Below, one piece after another: positions 34,901 through 49,900 of a stretch of DNA of 64,000 nt (within the stretch, counting starts at the first letter, position 1; every line of letters starts with the position of its first letter). A program made the translations under genes and the position numbers. Source of the DNA: Gnetum montanum (taxonomy: Eukaryota > Streptophyta > Gnetopsida > Gnetales > Gnetaceae); the NCBI GenBank assembly GCA_015680685.1, contig MNCI01005468.1, positions 24,309 through 88,308 on the forward strand, read 5' to 3'. Under the pieces are notes generated by a model, which made no database searches, was not told the DNA's origin, and saw only the letters and a list, made by a program, of their open reading frames with translations.

Positions 34901-37900
34901 AAAGGATCTTCATGGTCTACTAGTAACCCTTTTCTTGTAGACCTCCTTGAGGGTTCCTTGAACTTCCATTTCCAGATCTTGATTTGTTTTCTTCAGCTTG
35001 GTTTCATGCAGGCTTGGCCTGCCCATTTTCTTGACCTATGAGTGGACTTTGAAACCCCACTCACGTTCCTTGATGGGGAATGTCTTATTAGGGAATGCAG
35101 AACCCTGCACCGAGAACCACGTCTACTCTTGTGAAGCAATAAACTTGTCGAAGGTGATAAACTTGCCAAAGAAGTTGGCAAGAAGTCTTAGAAACTCTAG
35201 GGTCTAGAACTTCTAAGGGAGTCTTGAAACCCTAATCCACATTAGTAACCTCTCAAATAGATTCAGGTCATTATGGGCACCAAGGTAGTAGTGGGACAAG
35301 GCAAGACCGCTAGCCTTGAAAAACCAAGGGCCCCCTTGGAGCATCACATCTATGTTTGCAACCAACCTAAACACAAACAACAACAAATCTCTTGGCGAAG
35401 CCCACACCTTTGTGTCTACAATATTCCATGATGTTGCAACCTAGTGCCTGATCTACTCAATCTTAGGGAGAACCCTAGATGACACGAACATTCCCACCAA
35501 ACTACATTGAAGGAGCTCTAGGCCTCTGAGGAGCACTTCCAGTTTCATCTCCAAGTGTAGCCTTCTTGCTTTCACACACACTATGTCAATGGCTCCTTTG
35601 CTTAGCTTTTACCCCTTGAGTTTGACTCCTTTGGCATCTGTGCTGTCCTCTTGTGCTTGACACCCTTCCGTCCTAGCCTCAAGCTCTCCGTCTTCTGCTC
35701 TGGCACCCTCTCTTCCCATGGGCCCTCTCTGAATGCTACTTCTCTCTACTCCTCAGCCCCTCTTGGCACCGCCATTTGCTTTGGTTGCCGCTGAGCCCGT
35801 CGCATCCTCTTCAATTGCCTTGGCACTTGCACCATCCACAGAAATTGCTCTGCTTTCATCACCCATAGCAACTGTCATTGTCGCTCTGCTCATTGCACCC
35901 ACCTGCTTTTTTAAATTTTTAACTTGATTTCTTTCCTGTTTATTTACATGCCATTCAATCATAGGTGAACTTATTTTTTTAGGTATTTTGTTAAAATCTT
36001 GTTATTTAGGAAGGTGCGTGGCTCAATTGATTAAATTCTAATCTCAAAGATTCAATGTCATGAGTTCAAATTCATGAGCAGCATTCCTGCACACTGGTTC
36101 TTAAACACTTTGTTTCAATGATTCTTAAAATGGTGATATGCTGTAATTTATTTAACATAATATGCATAATTTTATGCATCTAGAGGTACTATTATGAATT
36201 TACAGCCAATGGATGACTAGAGAGATAGAAATTTAAGCACCAACTTGAAGCTTACTGGGTCCTATTATCAAATGTTAGATTTTTCTGAATTCCTTTCTTA
36301 TTGGTGGCCAAATTACAATTTTGTTGGTTTTTCAAATTTGAGCCTCTAGATTTTTTTTGTAAAGAAAAACAGTGACTGATTGAATCACATCTGTTGAATT
36401 ATGTTGGCAATTTGATGCAATGGCTGCTCTTGTTCTGATTGATGTTACATATCCAGCTTGTATCGTTGTATCCTTGGAAAATAATTTATTGAAAATAATC
36501 TTATCTTTGTGTAGATTGTGACATATTGTTTGATACCTTATATGTCCACTGCAACTGAATTTCCTAGGATATGTGAAGATCCCGTGGGAAAAGTGACTTT
36601 GCAGCATGTTGCGATCAATTTCCTTGCGTATGGTGTGCCTGTAAGTCTTTTTATTTTATTTTATACCATTAGTAAATATTTTATTTTATTCAGTTGCTAA
36701 TGCAGTTTTTGCAGATACTTATGAATAGGCAAATACTCAAGCATGGTCATTAATTTTCATTTATTTACCATAACAGTTAAAAATTATTAATGCATGATTT
36801 TCAATTTTATAGCATTGTTAGTACTCACCTCAAACTCGCAGGAAACTTGTCATAAAATAATAACATTGAAATACATTTGTAAGGTATATTCTTTTTCTTC
36901 GGAAAGTTTGCAGGTTTCCAATTTCCGTTGCTAATCTAGTGTAAATGCTTTTAAACGTGAACAAGTTTCATACTGCACTCATGAAATAATCTTATTCGCC
37001 TCTATTATTTTATGTTTCTAATATTCCAACGTTACTTCACCCCTCTTACATGTACAGTTCGTTGTGTGTGTGTATAGTTTTTCCTTTTTAATCGTTTATT
37101 AAAAATGCACAATTTTAAAGCTGAAACATTAATCGTGAAGTCTGAACAAGATAATAAGCTATCATATCTATATAGCTGAATATTTACTGAAGAAATTAAT
37201 TGTGAGAATTATCACATCAAAGAAGTAAAAATGAATGATAAGTTTTTGTTAGATGATTAAAAATAATGGTCCCTTAACAGTATCATATACTACAAAACAT
37301 TTATAAGTTATGATAAGAATGGAAGGTTTATTTATCTTGGTAATGTTAACCATTTGTATAATTTAATAGAATTCAACAACAATGTTTTTTTTTTTTTTTG
37401 AGAAATTGTTCTCTGGACAAGAGGATACCATGTGTAAAACTGTTTATCCTCTGTCATTTACAATAGTTCTTTCTATGGGCTGTCATTAATAAGCACAAAA
37501 TAAGCATAGAAATCCAATAATCTTTAACTTCTCTTTATAGCCTCTCATTAGTGTTTCCACACCCCTTTGAAACCTTCTATTTTCCTTTTTATATCATAGT
37601 TAGCATTGTAAAAGTAACTTTAAAATATTACAAGGTGTTAGAGTGTTGTTTTATGTCACTTGACAACTCTAATATACCCAAGGATCTTTGTAGTTAAGAA
37701 CTTAATAAGATAATTTATTAACTTAATCAAAACTTAACTAATTCCATTATTTGTAACGATTTATAATCATGTTTTATGTACATCATACATCTTGACTTGG
37801 TTGTTTGTTTTATGATGGAGATCGTAGTCATCCCTAACCAACTAGTTTTCATATGAACTCTGCATATTGACTTGGCTATACTATTTAGCAATTGTCTTTA

Positions 37901-40900
37901 CTCCAACGAAGCATCCTAGGTTATCTTCTACTTTTATTTAAGAAGAAATTGGATTAGGCTTACAATTGGTTCGAGCTGTGGTCTTCAGTTTTTCTTTAGG
38001 AAACTGGATCATGACTCATTTTTGAGTCTTACCTTTTTTAGAGAAAATTTCGGGTTTTATATCTCAAAAAATTGTATGTACAATCAAAGAAACATGTCTA
38101 GGATTCCTAGGTCAAGCCATACATCTGTCCTGGTATCATTCCCATTCGTTGACCCCCATGCCCAAACTCGTGCCAAGCTTGTGAACCTCAGAGGTTCTAG
38201 CTCAAAAAGAACAAGATGATTTTCCCTATTCTGTAACCCACCAAAAGACTACCGAATGGGCCAAAGCCCAATGAACCCCCCTTAGAATCCTAAAGCATCC
38301 CAAAATTGCGAAATGACTGTATGTGCCTTAAGAGGTAGCGCCTGAACCCTCTGCACATCCAAAGGCTGATCCCTCATTTTCAGCCATCTCTGTGCATAAT
38401 TGCTTTCACACCTCTTTGATGATTTGGTATCTAAGCTCTTTTCTGAATGGTTCCTCTTGCAGTTGCCACCTTTGCTCGATCTGTTGGTCTAACTTCAAAA
38501 ATGTTGCCACTCTGTTAACTTTGCAACACACCGAAAATCAACCTTGTTGTCATTCCAAAGCACTTCCCATGTAGCCCTCTCCTCTGTTCTAGCAATGTCT
38601 ACTACAGATTTACTTGCCTTCTCAATCATCCCTGCAAGCTCCTCTGGTGTCATGGAAATGGTTCAATTTCCCTTGTCTGGCCTTTCCTTGGAATAGCCTA
38701 GCTTCTTTCCCATCTTGGACCCGTGACTCCCTTATTGCATTTGCCACAATGTCGACGCATTGGTATCTAGGGCAGCCCTTGTCTTTCTTTGCTCATACAC
38801 CTTCTGGAATGGCATCACCCCCATCGGTAGCACCTCCGTCAGCACCACCTATGCTGACAACATTGGGGTCCTTGACCACCATAAAGTCAGAATAAGCCTT
38901 GGGTGCCATCCCTTTTGCTTCTGTCTCATGCAATCTAGTAGGAACTATGGAAAAGTTATTTGTAGATTATGCTTCAAGCACCTCATTAGCGCAAAAAGTA
39001 CACCCACCAACCTATGTGGCTAGCTTGACTGTACAAAGAAACGGTCAATGAGCAATGCTACTGCCTACCAAATTGGCGGCAACCTAGATTTCTTAATATG
39101 TCTACTGGCCATCCTGGGAACTCTTCCACGGAAAAACTTCTCATCTAAATGTTGGCTGTGCAACATTGGTGTGATTAGCTCTCCCTCCATAGGCATACTT
39201 AGCACCTCCGCCAATGCTTGCTCTGAGAGCTTAATTCTCCTTACCTTGAACACAATTTCATTCCTTGAAACACCCAATTATTTTGACATTTCCAAGCAGC
39301 CTAGGCCACCACCAAAGCTTTGAATCACTAGATAAATTGAGGGGGTTTGTAAGTTGTGTAGCCTACCAAATGGCTTGAGTAAAGGGACATAAATATAAAA
39401 ATGTTCCAACGTTTCTTGATCTCCCTCACAAAGTGGGCAAGTCGGGCTCACTGCAATACCCTACTCTCTGAGCAAACTTCGAACTAGTAGTGCTTTATGT
39501 GTGATTAGCCAAGCAAAGGCCCTAATTTTTTCAAGAAGGTGCCCTTTCCACAGATTCTTCCACCTCTGCTCTGAAGGATACAAAGCTCTAGTCATCTCTG
39601 CAGGTTGAAGTCCCAGCAGCCTTTGCGCAGTCATATCCTGTGTGTGTTTGCATAAATTTTGCTAGAGCTGAGAGCTACTTGCATCTGCCTCCCACGACTG
39701 GTATTTTTGCCTTAACATCTAAATCCATTGTGCCTAGCTTGTTCCTTGGCTTATCAACTGGTTTGTTAATCTCTGTAAGCCTAGCGTGATTTCCTCCTTA
39801 AAGGAAAGAAGACCAATCCCCGTACTGTCATAAGGTTGTGCAACCTTCTCCTAGCAAATCAAATGCATCTTTTGGCCATCCTTTCCCCTCAACCACACAA
39901 ATCTGCGAACGACCTAATCTATTTTGATTACCCTCGTGGGCGGAGCCACCATAGATGCAGTAAACCATGCAATGGCCATCAACACCAAGGATGCCAAGAT
40001 CATCCTTCCTTTTTGTGAAAGAAATCCATCAACCTAGGTCTTTTGTCGATGTCAGTCAAAAATTGGGATACCCAAGTATGAATTCGTTAGGTATCCCTAT
40101 AGTATTCCAAGAACTTGTGAAATCCTGCCCATGATTTGCACCGTTGTGTTAACCATATATAGCACTGATTTTGCCTTATTTATCTTCAACCCCACTTCTT
40201 GCTCTAACTGTGTTAGGGCCCTCTGAAGAGCCTCGGCTTGAGACATTGTTGCTCTTGCAAACAGCCCTGTGGCATCTGCATAGTGTTGGGTTAGATAGCG
40301 AATCCCTGCAACTTCCACCCCACCCATTCCCTTAGCCTCACAATAATGTTGTAATAGGTCCATCATCAAAATGAAGAGTAACAGGGACAACGGGTCCCCT
40401 TGTCGCAGTTCTCGTCCAGGTCCATGGAATCCCCAAAACTTCCCATCAATATCAAAGGTATATCGGCCAGAACTTTGTAAATCTATGCAAAGCTTAACAA
40501 ACTTTGGATAGAAACCTTTGCAAATCATTACCTCCTCTAGAGCTTCCCAATTGATGGTATCATAAGCTTTTGCAATGTCTAATTTGATGCACATCCCAGG
40601 GGACCCGGTTCTTCTAAAGGAATTAGGATCTCTTGCATCAAAAACACCTGATCCTAAAGGTATCTACCTGCCATGAACCCTGTTTGATTCTTAGCCACTA
40701 GTTTCAGCATCAACGGAGCCAAACATTGCACAATTAATTTGGTAAAGAGTCTCAAAAGGGTGTTACATACCCCAATCAGATGGAAATGTGCTGGAGACAA
40801 GAGACATGACACCTTTAGAATAAGGACAATCTGTGAACAATTTATTTCCTTGTGCACCTGTTGCCACCATAGCATACTGTTAAAAGCGTTGATCAGATTT

Positions 40901-43900
40901 TCGCCAAGGATATCCACGTATTCTCTGAAAAATTCAATTGGCCATCCATCGGATCCCGACGCTTTATTGGGTTTCATTGACTTTGTAGCCACTTCCAGTT
41001 CGTGCCTAGCAAATGGTTTTAATAGCGTTGTGTTCTCAGCATTCCCTAGCACCCATGGAATCAGCAATGAGATTTGTTGCATGTCTCTACGTTGCCAAAT
41101 AGCTGCCCAGTATTTCTGCATTTCCTCTGCCATGAATCTAGTGTCTCGCACTTGTTCTCCCTCCATCACCAAGAGAAGCTTGTGCTTGGTTTGTCCATTT
41201 CCTTTTGCTGTTGGGAAGAAAAAACTCATGTGGCAATCCCCCTCTCTCAGCCAATTTATCTAGGCATGTTGATGCCAGTAGCCCTCCTCCTCCACATCAA
41301 GCTGTTGTAGTTCCTGTAAAATGTCCCTTTCTTCATCAATCAGATCAGCCCTAGCCTCCTATTGCTTCTAAATATCCCATAGTTTGTCCTCCAATTGCGC
41401 TGGGAAAGCCCTAAAATTGTACTTATCCTCGAATGCCCTTGCATGAATTTGTTGTTTGAGGGACCGTAAACCCTGTTTCAGGAACTCTCTTGCATCATGC
41501 TCCTGTGTATATTCCTGCCAGATGTTTTGAACCAATGGCTGTAACCACGTCTTCTCCAACCATGTGTGTTCAAAACCAAAAGGTCTAGGACCAGACCCTC
41601 CCCTACTCTCAATTCTACAAACAAGCAAATGATGATTGACACTTGTCTTTCCCTTCCCACCATGTGAATATCCAGCTCTAGCTCCATCTGCATGCTGACC
41701 CACACCATGTCGATCCATGGCTGCACTCTATCCTTCCCTTTCCTCCAATTACTCCATGTGTACTGTCACCCTGCAATTTCCAAATCACTCAGTTCCTGCT
41801 TCTGCAGGAACTCAATGCATTTCAACCCCTTAGGGGATCCGTGGTTTCCCCACCTGTGTTTTCCCAAGGGAATAATTGTTGATTAAATTCCCCAATGAGC
41901 ATCCAACGATGCTTATTAGCAACAATCCCCACGAGACATCGCAGCTCCTATATGTGCACCTCCTAGTTTTGGATGCCGTAGACATTGGACAGCCAAAGAT
42001 TTTCTTGGGGTACATGAACAATTAGGGTCCATTGTGATTGGTCAGTTAACTTGATCAGAGGATAGCAAGCCCACGAACCCTCCCACCCATTTCAACTAGA
42101 AACCCTTGGAGCATGCAACTTCATTTCTTGCAAACAAACAACCTCACAGCCTTTACTGCACATAGTCTTCTTTAGGGTATTTCTTTTGTAGGAAGTATCC
42201 TGCCCCCTGCAATTCCAAGACAACAACTTTATGAGTGACCCAGAGAGCATCTTTGGTAGACCTCCTTTAGGGTTCTTTGCAAGCCCAAATCAATATCAAA
42301 TTGCATGAATTTTTTCCTAGTTAGTTGTGCCCTCAGATGTCCAGCCATTCCCCTTGTTGGGGAGACTGTGGCCATGTCCATCAAGCGCTTAATTAGTTTG
42401 TGTTGGGCATCAAGGATGTCCTTCATCAGTGGCTTGCCAGAGCCCCTAGCAACTTCGATCTAGCTTCCTAACGGTAAACTAGTATCCAACAAGGTTCCTG
42501 TTTCCTCTAGCCTTGCTATTGGTGTGTGGGGTGTCGAGGCACCCAGCATTCCCATGATCGAGTCCCCCAGTAGCAAGTCCCCTTGTTGCTCTGCTTGTGG
42601 CCCATTCCTCTGCTCTAGCTATGGTGCTAGTGTTGGGACTCCCGTCGACTCCTCTTGCACCTTTGGCACTGCATGACCTTGCTTAATCTTAAACCGCTTG
42701 GACTGGGGTTGTTGCGTTGACAGATGTTGCCCTTTCAATTTTTTGGCACAGGCTATGCCTTGTAGTCTGCAACCCGATGTCCTATTTTCCCATAGACCAT
42801 GCAACCTTCCTTTGTGGCCATCTTTTGGGGTTGTGCCTCTCTGAGATTTTCATACTCAATGTGGATTTTCTTTGTCCTTGACAGAAGAGCCAGAGTAACC
42901 TTGTGCACTAAATCCGTAGTAGCCAACGACCTCCATACATAGAAACATGTAAAACTTGTCCTCTCCATTGAACGCGTGAAATCGTCAAACTTGATGAAGT
43001 CCCCGAAAACCCCCAAAAGGGTTTCCAGAATCTCTAGAGTCCACCATTCCCAAGGGATACTCAAGGCCCAAATCCAAACCAGCACTTGGCTGAATAGGTC
43101 CTCCTTGCGATGAGCACTCAACCTCCATTTGGTTAATGCCAAGCCCCTCACCCCATAAAACCACAGACCACCCACCAGCACCCTATCTTGTTCATTTGCG
43201 GAGCCAAACATAAACAATAGTAACTCCTTAGAAAGGTAGCGCATCCCAACATCTACCAGCCCTTAGGTGGTCTACGCCCACTTCTTAACTAGGTCCAAGC
43301 GAGGCTTGACCTCCTTTGAAACAAATTTAACAATAAGGCTTAGTTCCATCAAATGCACTCCTACCATTGGCAACCGACACACTTGGAAAGTAACATTTCT
43401 GCCCTGTCAAGACATAGCGTCAACCCCTTTGAAGCCCAACTTCCACCCTCCCGCAAATGCTAATGTCGAATCAAGGCCCAAGCCCCTTGTCAAGACCATT
43501 GCTTGGCCCAAACCTACAGCCCCCACACCATCCCCAAATTCGTCGCCTGCCTCGGCTCCACCAAGTTGGACCATGCTTGATGCCCCCTTAGCTATCTCAC
43601 CTACCTCACCTGCGTTTGCCAACCCAGACTTGCCTCCCATTGAGCTACCAGCCACTAGAAACCCCACACCTACTCTTGCTCCTACTCTCGTCCCCTTCGT
43701 TATCTTGTTTTTGTTCTATCTTACTTGGCACCTTTACTTGTTGAGTCTTACTTGGCACCTTTACTTCTCTAGTAAATGATACTTGACAACACTTTCAACT
43801 CTTTAGTTATGAAGTTCATCAATCGTTATAATGGTCATTCATTGTAACTCACTTGTGTTATGATGATCATACATTTTTTTTGAAGAGATTTTGGGTCGTT

Positions 43901-46900
43901 ATATTAGTCACAATTGAATTTACATGTCTTGTACAATCACAAAATGAGGGGGTCATTAAGCCATTTTGCTCTTCCTGAAACCATAGCCAAGAAACACCCC
44001 AAAAACACTCAGATTCCTCTTGGGCAATCCATAATTGGCGTCCTGATCCGAAAAACTTCCAGGAAAGCCCCATAGACCATGGAACCAAACAAAGAAAAAC
44101 AGCTAAAAGAAATAGTGATCCAGATCCACATCCTAAATGTGGCAAGGAAGGCTTGTACAATGGCAAATGGCCATTTCTTGGCAGTGGATAGCATCAAGAA
44201 CAACATAGTGCTTCTCGGTATCCACAAAAGTAGCAATATGCTAAAAATATTTAAATGCTTTCACTTTCCTTACACACTCCTCTTCCTCCCCCTTCCCATA
44301 TGGGTGGAGCTTTCGCCCCCTCCTATGACGAATGTAACGTCATAGCACCTGCCAGGATGTGTTCCTACCAATATTCATAACAACATAGGGGCTCCTCCCC
44401 TTTTGGAGCCAGGATCTAGCATTGTGTTCATGTGCTTGATCCTGTTGCTACTAGATTTGAGTAGCCTCCATCTCCTCCTGCTCATAGTGCTCCTGATTCT
44501 GTCTTGCTCGGATCTCTTGTTCTTGTGCTTATTTTTGGATTTGCTCTCGCGTACGTTGTTGGAGCTTTGCCTCTAGCTTGTTCATTGTTGTCGCCTCAGC
44601 CAGGTCCCATTGTCACTTCTCTTCTTTGGTCGTGTCTACGTGGATGTGCTCAATCATTTTCAACTATTATTGGAACTCCTCCTCTTGAGCCTTCCACTTC
44701 CCTTTCCTAGAGTGCCCTTTCCTTTGCTTGGGCCTGATCTGCCGCCTCTTCTGTCGCCCTAGCGAACAGAGCCTCAAAGTCTTGAGGCACAGACCCACCA
44801 ACGGTCTTAAGTGAAGCCACCAACGAGCATTCCCTGACAACTAGCTATGATGATTTGACTCCAACCTCCTAATCATTAGACTCCATAGTTAAATCGACAA
44901 TTGGCAGAGCACAGTGAGGCCGCCTTCTCCCATACACAACATTGATTGGAGTGCTCCTCAGTTGTGAAGGCATGGAAGGTTGAGACACCTACCACAAAGC
45001 CAAATGAGCTCCAAATGTCATCGCCATTGCTGGCACCACAACGTCGCAAAAAAGAACCATGGAAGGTTGACCACACGCCCTAGCCCCAGGCATTTCAAGA
45101 AGCGAAATGCACATCTTGTAACTTCCAAATGTTTCTAGAGTGCACAAAAAATCGGTCAACTAGCTTGGCTGTATCCTACCAAATTGGCGGGATCTCTAAT
45201 TTGGGAACCTAACCACTCCCAATCTTGGGCACCGACCCAGAAAAGAAAGCCTCAGGATCCTAGAGACCATGACTTGTGGGGAGGATTGTTTCACCCCCCC
45301 ACCCCCACCTTCCCACCCCCTTGGTGGCACCCCCAGACCCTCTGCAATCATTGCCTCAATCAATGTAATCCACACACTTCGAAAAAGCTTGCGGTCCTCT
45401 TGCTAGTTGGTGTAGAACAGGCCGTTGTCAAGATTTGGCTCGCCTTGGAGTAGGGGCAAGAGGTTAGCCCACCTCACTTGTGAAATTAGATTCTAGAGCA
45501 CTACATTCTCCTTAAAGCTTGTGCATGGTGGCTCAAAAGTGGGCTTAACCCCCATCATCGAAATTGTTTCCCACTAGAGCTGGAAACCAACAATAGCAAT
45601 TTGCATTGGTGTAGGTAGTTGTAGTCAACAAAAAACGCAGTGATTATGCACCTTCCAAACCAACCACAACACAATTGTTGCTTTGGAATCATCGTTGAAC
45701 TGCAACAGAGGACAGATGTTAGTTGCCTGCCAAACTTTGATGTGGAGACACCCCCATCAACCTTGAAGCCAAGGCCACTCGTGCATGCTTGCAAAGAGCA
45801 TGCCAAATATGAGAGTCCCGTGCTCTTGCCTTCCACCTACCTATATTTGTTGTTCATAATTGTGATCCATTGAGTGGAGCTATGGTTTTGCTACATCAGC
45901 TTGTTAAGAAGGCCCTGGTACCCCATAGCAACAATGTCTTGGAATTTGATGATTCCAAGACCCCCAACATCCTTAGGTCTAGCTACTGTATCCTAGTTGA
46001 CTAAATGAACACGATCTCCCTATCTACCCTCCGATTGATCCACCTTTTGGATAATATCTCCAAGGGGGTTTTGGGGGGGTGGTGGGGGGCGCAGCCCATG
46101 CATGCCTTCGATGCCAATCATAAAGAGGTAGCCCAAGGTAAGTGTCTTGTGGGGTGCCTGATAGGACACCTAGAGTTTGCACAATTAGCCCCTTCACTTG
46201 GACATTTGTATTAAGCAGGTGCATTGCAGACTTACCCCTATTGATTTTTAATCCAATCTCCACCGCCATTCTTTGTAGCGTTCTATTTATTGCCATTGCC
46301 TAGGAGACAACAGCCCAAGAAAATAAAATTATCATCAGCCTAGTGTTCCACCAAACAATTAACTCCGGCAATATGCAAACCTCTAACTCCTCTAACTTGC
46401 AATAAGTCTGTAACATGTCCATCATGAGAATAAATAGGTGTGGGGAGAGAGGGTCCCCTTGTCTCAAACCCTTGCTAAGGGATGAAAACCTCCATAGTAT
46501 CCCCTCTAAGTCTAGAGAAAGCCCCCAAAGTTTGGATGTGCATGCATAAATTAACAAAATTTGGGTGGAAGCCCTTTTGCAACATGATTTCTTTGAGAGA
46601 GCACCAACAAATGGTGTCATAAGCTTTAGTAATATCTAGTTTAAGACACATACTAGGGTATTTGGCCACCTATATGGAGCGCAACACCTCTTGCACTAGG
46701 ATAACCTGGTCTTGAACGAACCTTCCTTTAATAAAACCCACCTACTGTGGACCCACCAAGCGCAACATCAAAGGCCCCAATCGTGCAACCAACAACTTAG
46801 TGAATAGGCAAAGGAGTGTATTACATACCCCAATAGGCCTAAACTGGTAAGGATCCATGGGGTTGGTGGTTTTGGGAATGAGGATCAGTCAGGAACAATT

Positions 46901-49900
46901 GATTTCCCTTCAAACTTGTTGCCAACTCAACATTGCATTGTAGACATGCAAGAGATTTTCCCCCAAAACATCGTTGAATGCCTTAAAGAACTCCATAGGC
47001 CAATCGTTAGGTCCTGGTGCCTTGCCAACCTTCATCGAAGCAAGAGCCCCATGAAGCTCTTTATGAGCAAATGGTTCTAGCAACCACCAGTTGTCCTTTG
47101 CATCCAAAACTGAATCGATGTGAATCGAAAGAGATGTAGCCTCCTTCTGTTGCTAGATGCTCGACCAGTAATCTATCATGGCATGGGCGATCTCCTAATG
47201 ACTAGTAACTGTTTTCCCCTAGAAAGTTAAACTATGAATCCTTTTGGAGTCATTTACTGAGTTAGTTGCTGCAAAGAAAAACCAAGTGTTTCTATCTCCC
47301 TCCTTGAGCTAGTGAGCTTGTCCCTACTGTCGCTAGTAAGCTTCCTCCTCAGCATCTAGGTTCTGTAGCTCCACCAACACCTCACATTCATCATCATCTA
47401 GACCTTGACCCAACTCTTGGTCCAACTAAATCTCTGTCAGACGCTATAGCAGTTTCCCCCTATTGGATTTGAAGGAGAACTTATCTCTCGCCCTCAACGC
47501 TCTTATCACCTGTTTGAGCTAGTTTAACCCTAGCTTGAGAAACTCTTGAGGGTTAGCTCGCAATGAATATTTCCTCCAGATCACTTCCACCATTGGGCAC
47601 AACCTTGGCTTAGCAATCAAAGACCGTTCGCAATGGAACAACGAAGACCTCCTGGAAATTGTATCTCTCACTTGGCATAGAATCGATCGATGATCAGAAG
47701 CCAGTTGCTTTTTCCCATGAACATGTACCCCCCGGTTCATTAGAATATCCAAGTTGACCTACACTCTATCGATCTTTGTCATGACCCGGTCAATGCCCTT
47801 TCTTTGGTTGCTCCACGTGAAATGACAATCTTTGATATCCACGTCAACTGAGTCATGAAACACTAGAAACTCTAAGAAGCATAGACTACCAGGAGGTTCT
47901 TGGGTCTCTTTGTTTGACTTTTCCCACTTGTACATTCTCTGGTTAAAGTCTCCCACTAGGATCCATTGCCTCCTATCCAAGATTAGGGGAGCAATCCATT
48001 GTAGTTCCCCTAGCCTTTCCTCCCATCTTTGGGCACTATAGAGATTTGTGAGCCAGAGGTTGGTGTGTTGGAAGAAAATGGTAATACTCCATGTGGACAC
48101 ATCCATGGCTTCGAATGGCCAATGTGAAAGAGAGGCTAGGTCCCCTGCCCTCCCCCAACAGGCCACAAACTGTGTTTGCCAGCTAGGCCAACATAACCAG
48201 TGACATTCTTGTTGCTGTAGCTTTGTCTCTTGCAGGCATACCACATCACAATTTTCCCTACACACGATATCTTTGGGGGTATTTCTTTTGTAGGGAGTAC
48301 CTTGCCCCTTGCAATTCCATGAGAGGATCTTCATGTTTTGCCAATCAAATGCTTTTTGTAAACCTCCTTAAGGGTTGTTTGAACCCCTAGGTCCTAGCTA
48401 TGTCCTTTTGGTCTAGGATACAGGGCCCAGTGGCCTCTCGACCTTACCAGAATTAGGTGAAACCCGGAAGGCCCTCTCTAATTCGGCACATCCCATGGGT
48501 ACCTCCAACATGGATGGCATTGTGCTCCTCAAGATAGATACCTATCCACCTAGTGGGGGAAGCTTTCCCCCCTTAGCTCTAGTCCTAACATCTTGGGGAT
48601 TGGGCATCATGCTTATCAAGCGATAGATCCTTCCCTAGGTCCCCTTGGGGAACTCTTGTTGGGGCTGGCAACATTGAGGGACCCACCCCCTGCATTGGAC
48701 CCTAGGCTAGTCTCCCCTGCTTGGCAACCACGGTCTAGCAATCCCTAGTTTTCTTTGGGCTTGGGGCCTTTTGCTTCATGCAACAGTTTGCCATCAAGTG
48801 GCTGGCCTTGCTACAGACACTGCAATACTTAGCTTCCATGGGCTTTGCTGCCGCAGGCTTGCCAATCAAGACATTCTTGTATTATACCAGATTTTCTCTT
48901 TGCTCATTGGAGGGTCAAGGACCACCTCTTGGACCAGATCTGGCGGTGACAGCAACCTCCACACAGAATCGAGCGAAACTCATTCTTTCCATGGAGTTGA
49001 TGACCATACATTGTAACTTGCTTCTTCTTACAATATTCGATTATAATTTCTTTCTAACTTCTTCTTTTTCTTCTTTCTCATTTTGGTACTTGATTACAAT
49101 TCCCATTTCTTGCTGGTCTTGCTTATATGCTTCTTTCTTCTTTTTTGTTTCTCACTTCTTTCTTCTTCTCTTAGTATCGTTTGTCTTTCCTTTTTCTTTC
49201 TTCTTTTCATACTTCACCCATAGTGTGACTTGTATTTTGAAGGTATGGTTACATCTCTTCATACTTGATGGATGTGTCCTTACAAATTGTCTCAAACTAC
49301 TTATTAAGAGTTATGATCTTCATAATTTGGTTACAAAACTAATGATTGTATACTTTCAAACTTGCTTGAAGTCTAACACAAAAGGGACATGACCTTTAAA
49401 GTTAACATAAAAAAGGATTTTTAAAGTACAGAAAATCTAACTTCATTCTAATATTTCTCATAGTAATGAAAACTTGGCTCGTGTCTAAGAAGACAAGAGT
49501 TGCAAATTCTTTTTAAAACATGCTTGTGTTGTTATGATCTTTATCATATTTTCAGCAGCATTGTTCTTGGTTAATAACTTGTGCACCAAATTATTGTCTT
49601 ATGGTTAAGGGAGAAAAGCAACTGATTATGAAATGATTGCACATATTGACAGCTCATTTCAAATGTAATGTTTCTAAAAATGCTTTAACAGGTCATTGTT
49701 GACCATTTGGTATTATTGGTAGAATTGATCGTATTAAAATAAAACAAACATCCAGTTGTTTTCAAAATGAATGAGAAGGTACACATTCACTACATACGTT
49801 AACTATCTCATCCAAAGTCATATTATGACCTGTGTTTTTAGTTCTGATATGTTAGTTGAACTTTGAAACTTAGAAAGGATACCATTTTAATCTAATCTAT

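Larger units (their letters stand above)
38033..43740 (-). mobile_element. LINE-D: full-length L1-type element, C-terminus without J-module
   Basis: About 5.7 kb, like LINE-B, bounded by an 11-bp duplication and a short T-run (38034-38039). ORF1 about 43400-42720; ORF2 endonuclease from about 42224; RT 41229-40097; unnamed domain at about 39277-38860; short coiled coil near 38450-38400. The end lacks any HPD-type module. At the 5' junction ttacttggcacctttactt occurs twice (about 43730 and 43749), a duplication of flanking target sequence. It is probably a separate subfamily. Confidence 0.85.
43875..48997 (-). mobile_element. LINE-E: L1-type element, 5'-truncated within ORF1
   Basis: About 5.1 kb. 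Flanks: tgatgatcatacat(t) at 43861-43875 and tgatgaccatacatt at 48998-49012, a 15-bp duplication with one mismatch. The 3' T-run is at about 43874-43881. It keeps only the end of ORF1 (knuckle CSVCSKASHLMANC near 48800), all of ORF2 (from 48334), the unnamed domain (about 45230-44960), coiled coil (about 44780-44480) and the J-like module (44390-44180). Orientation is antisense to the gene. Confidence 0.85.

Noticed and set aside
38033-38450. A J-like module in LINE-D
   Set aside because: I read the minus-strand frames to the 3' end and found no HPD-type loop or 'LGIN' strand, so LINE-D is treated as a family without it.
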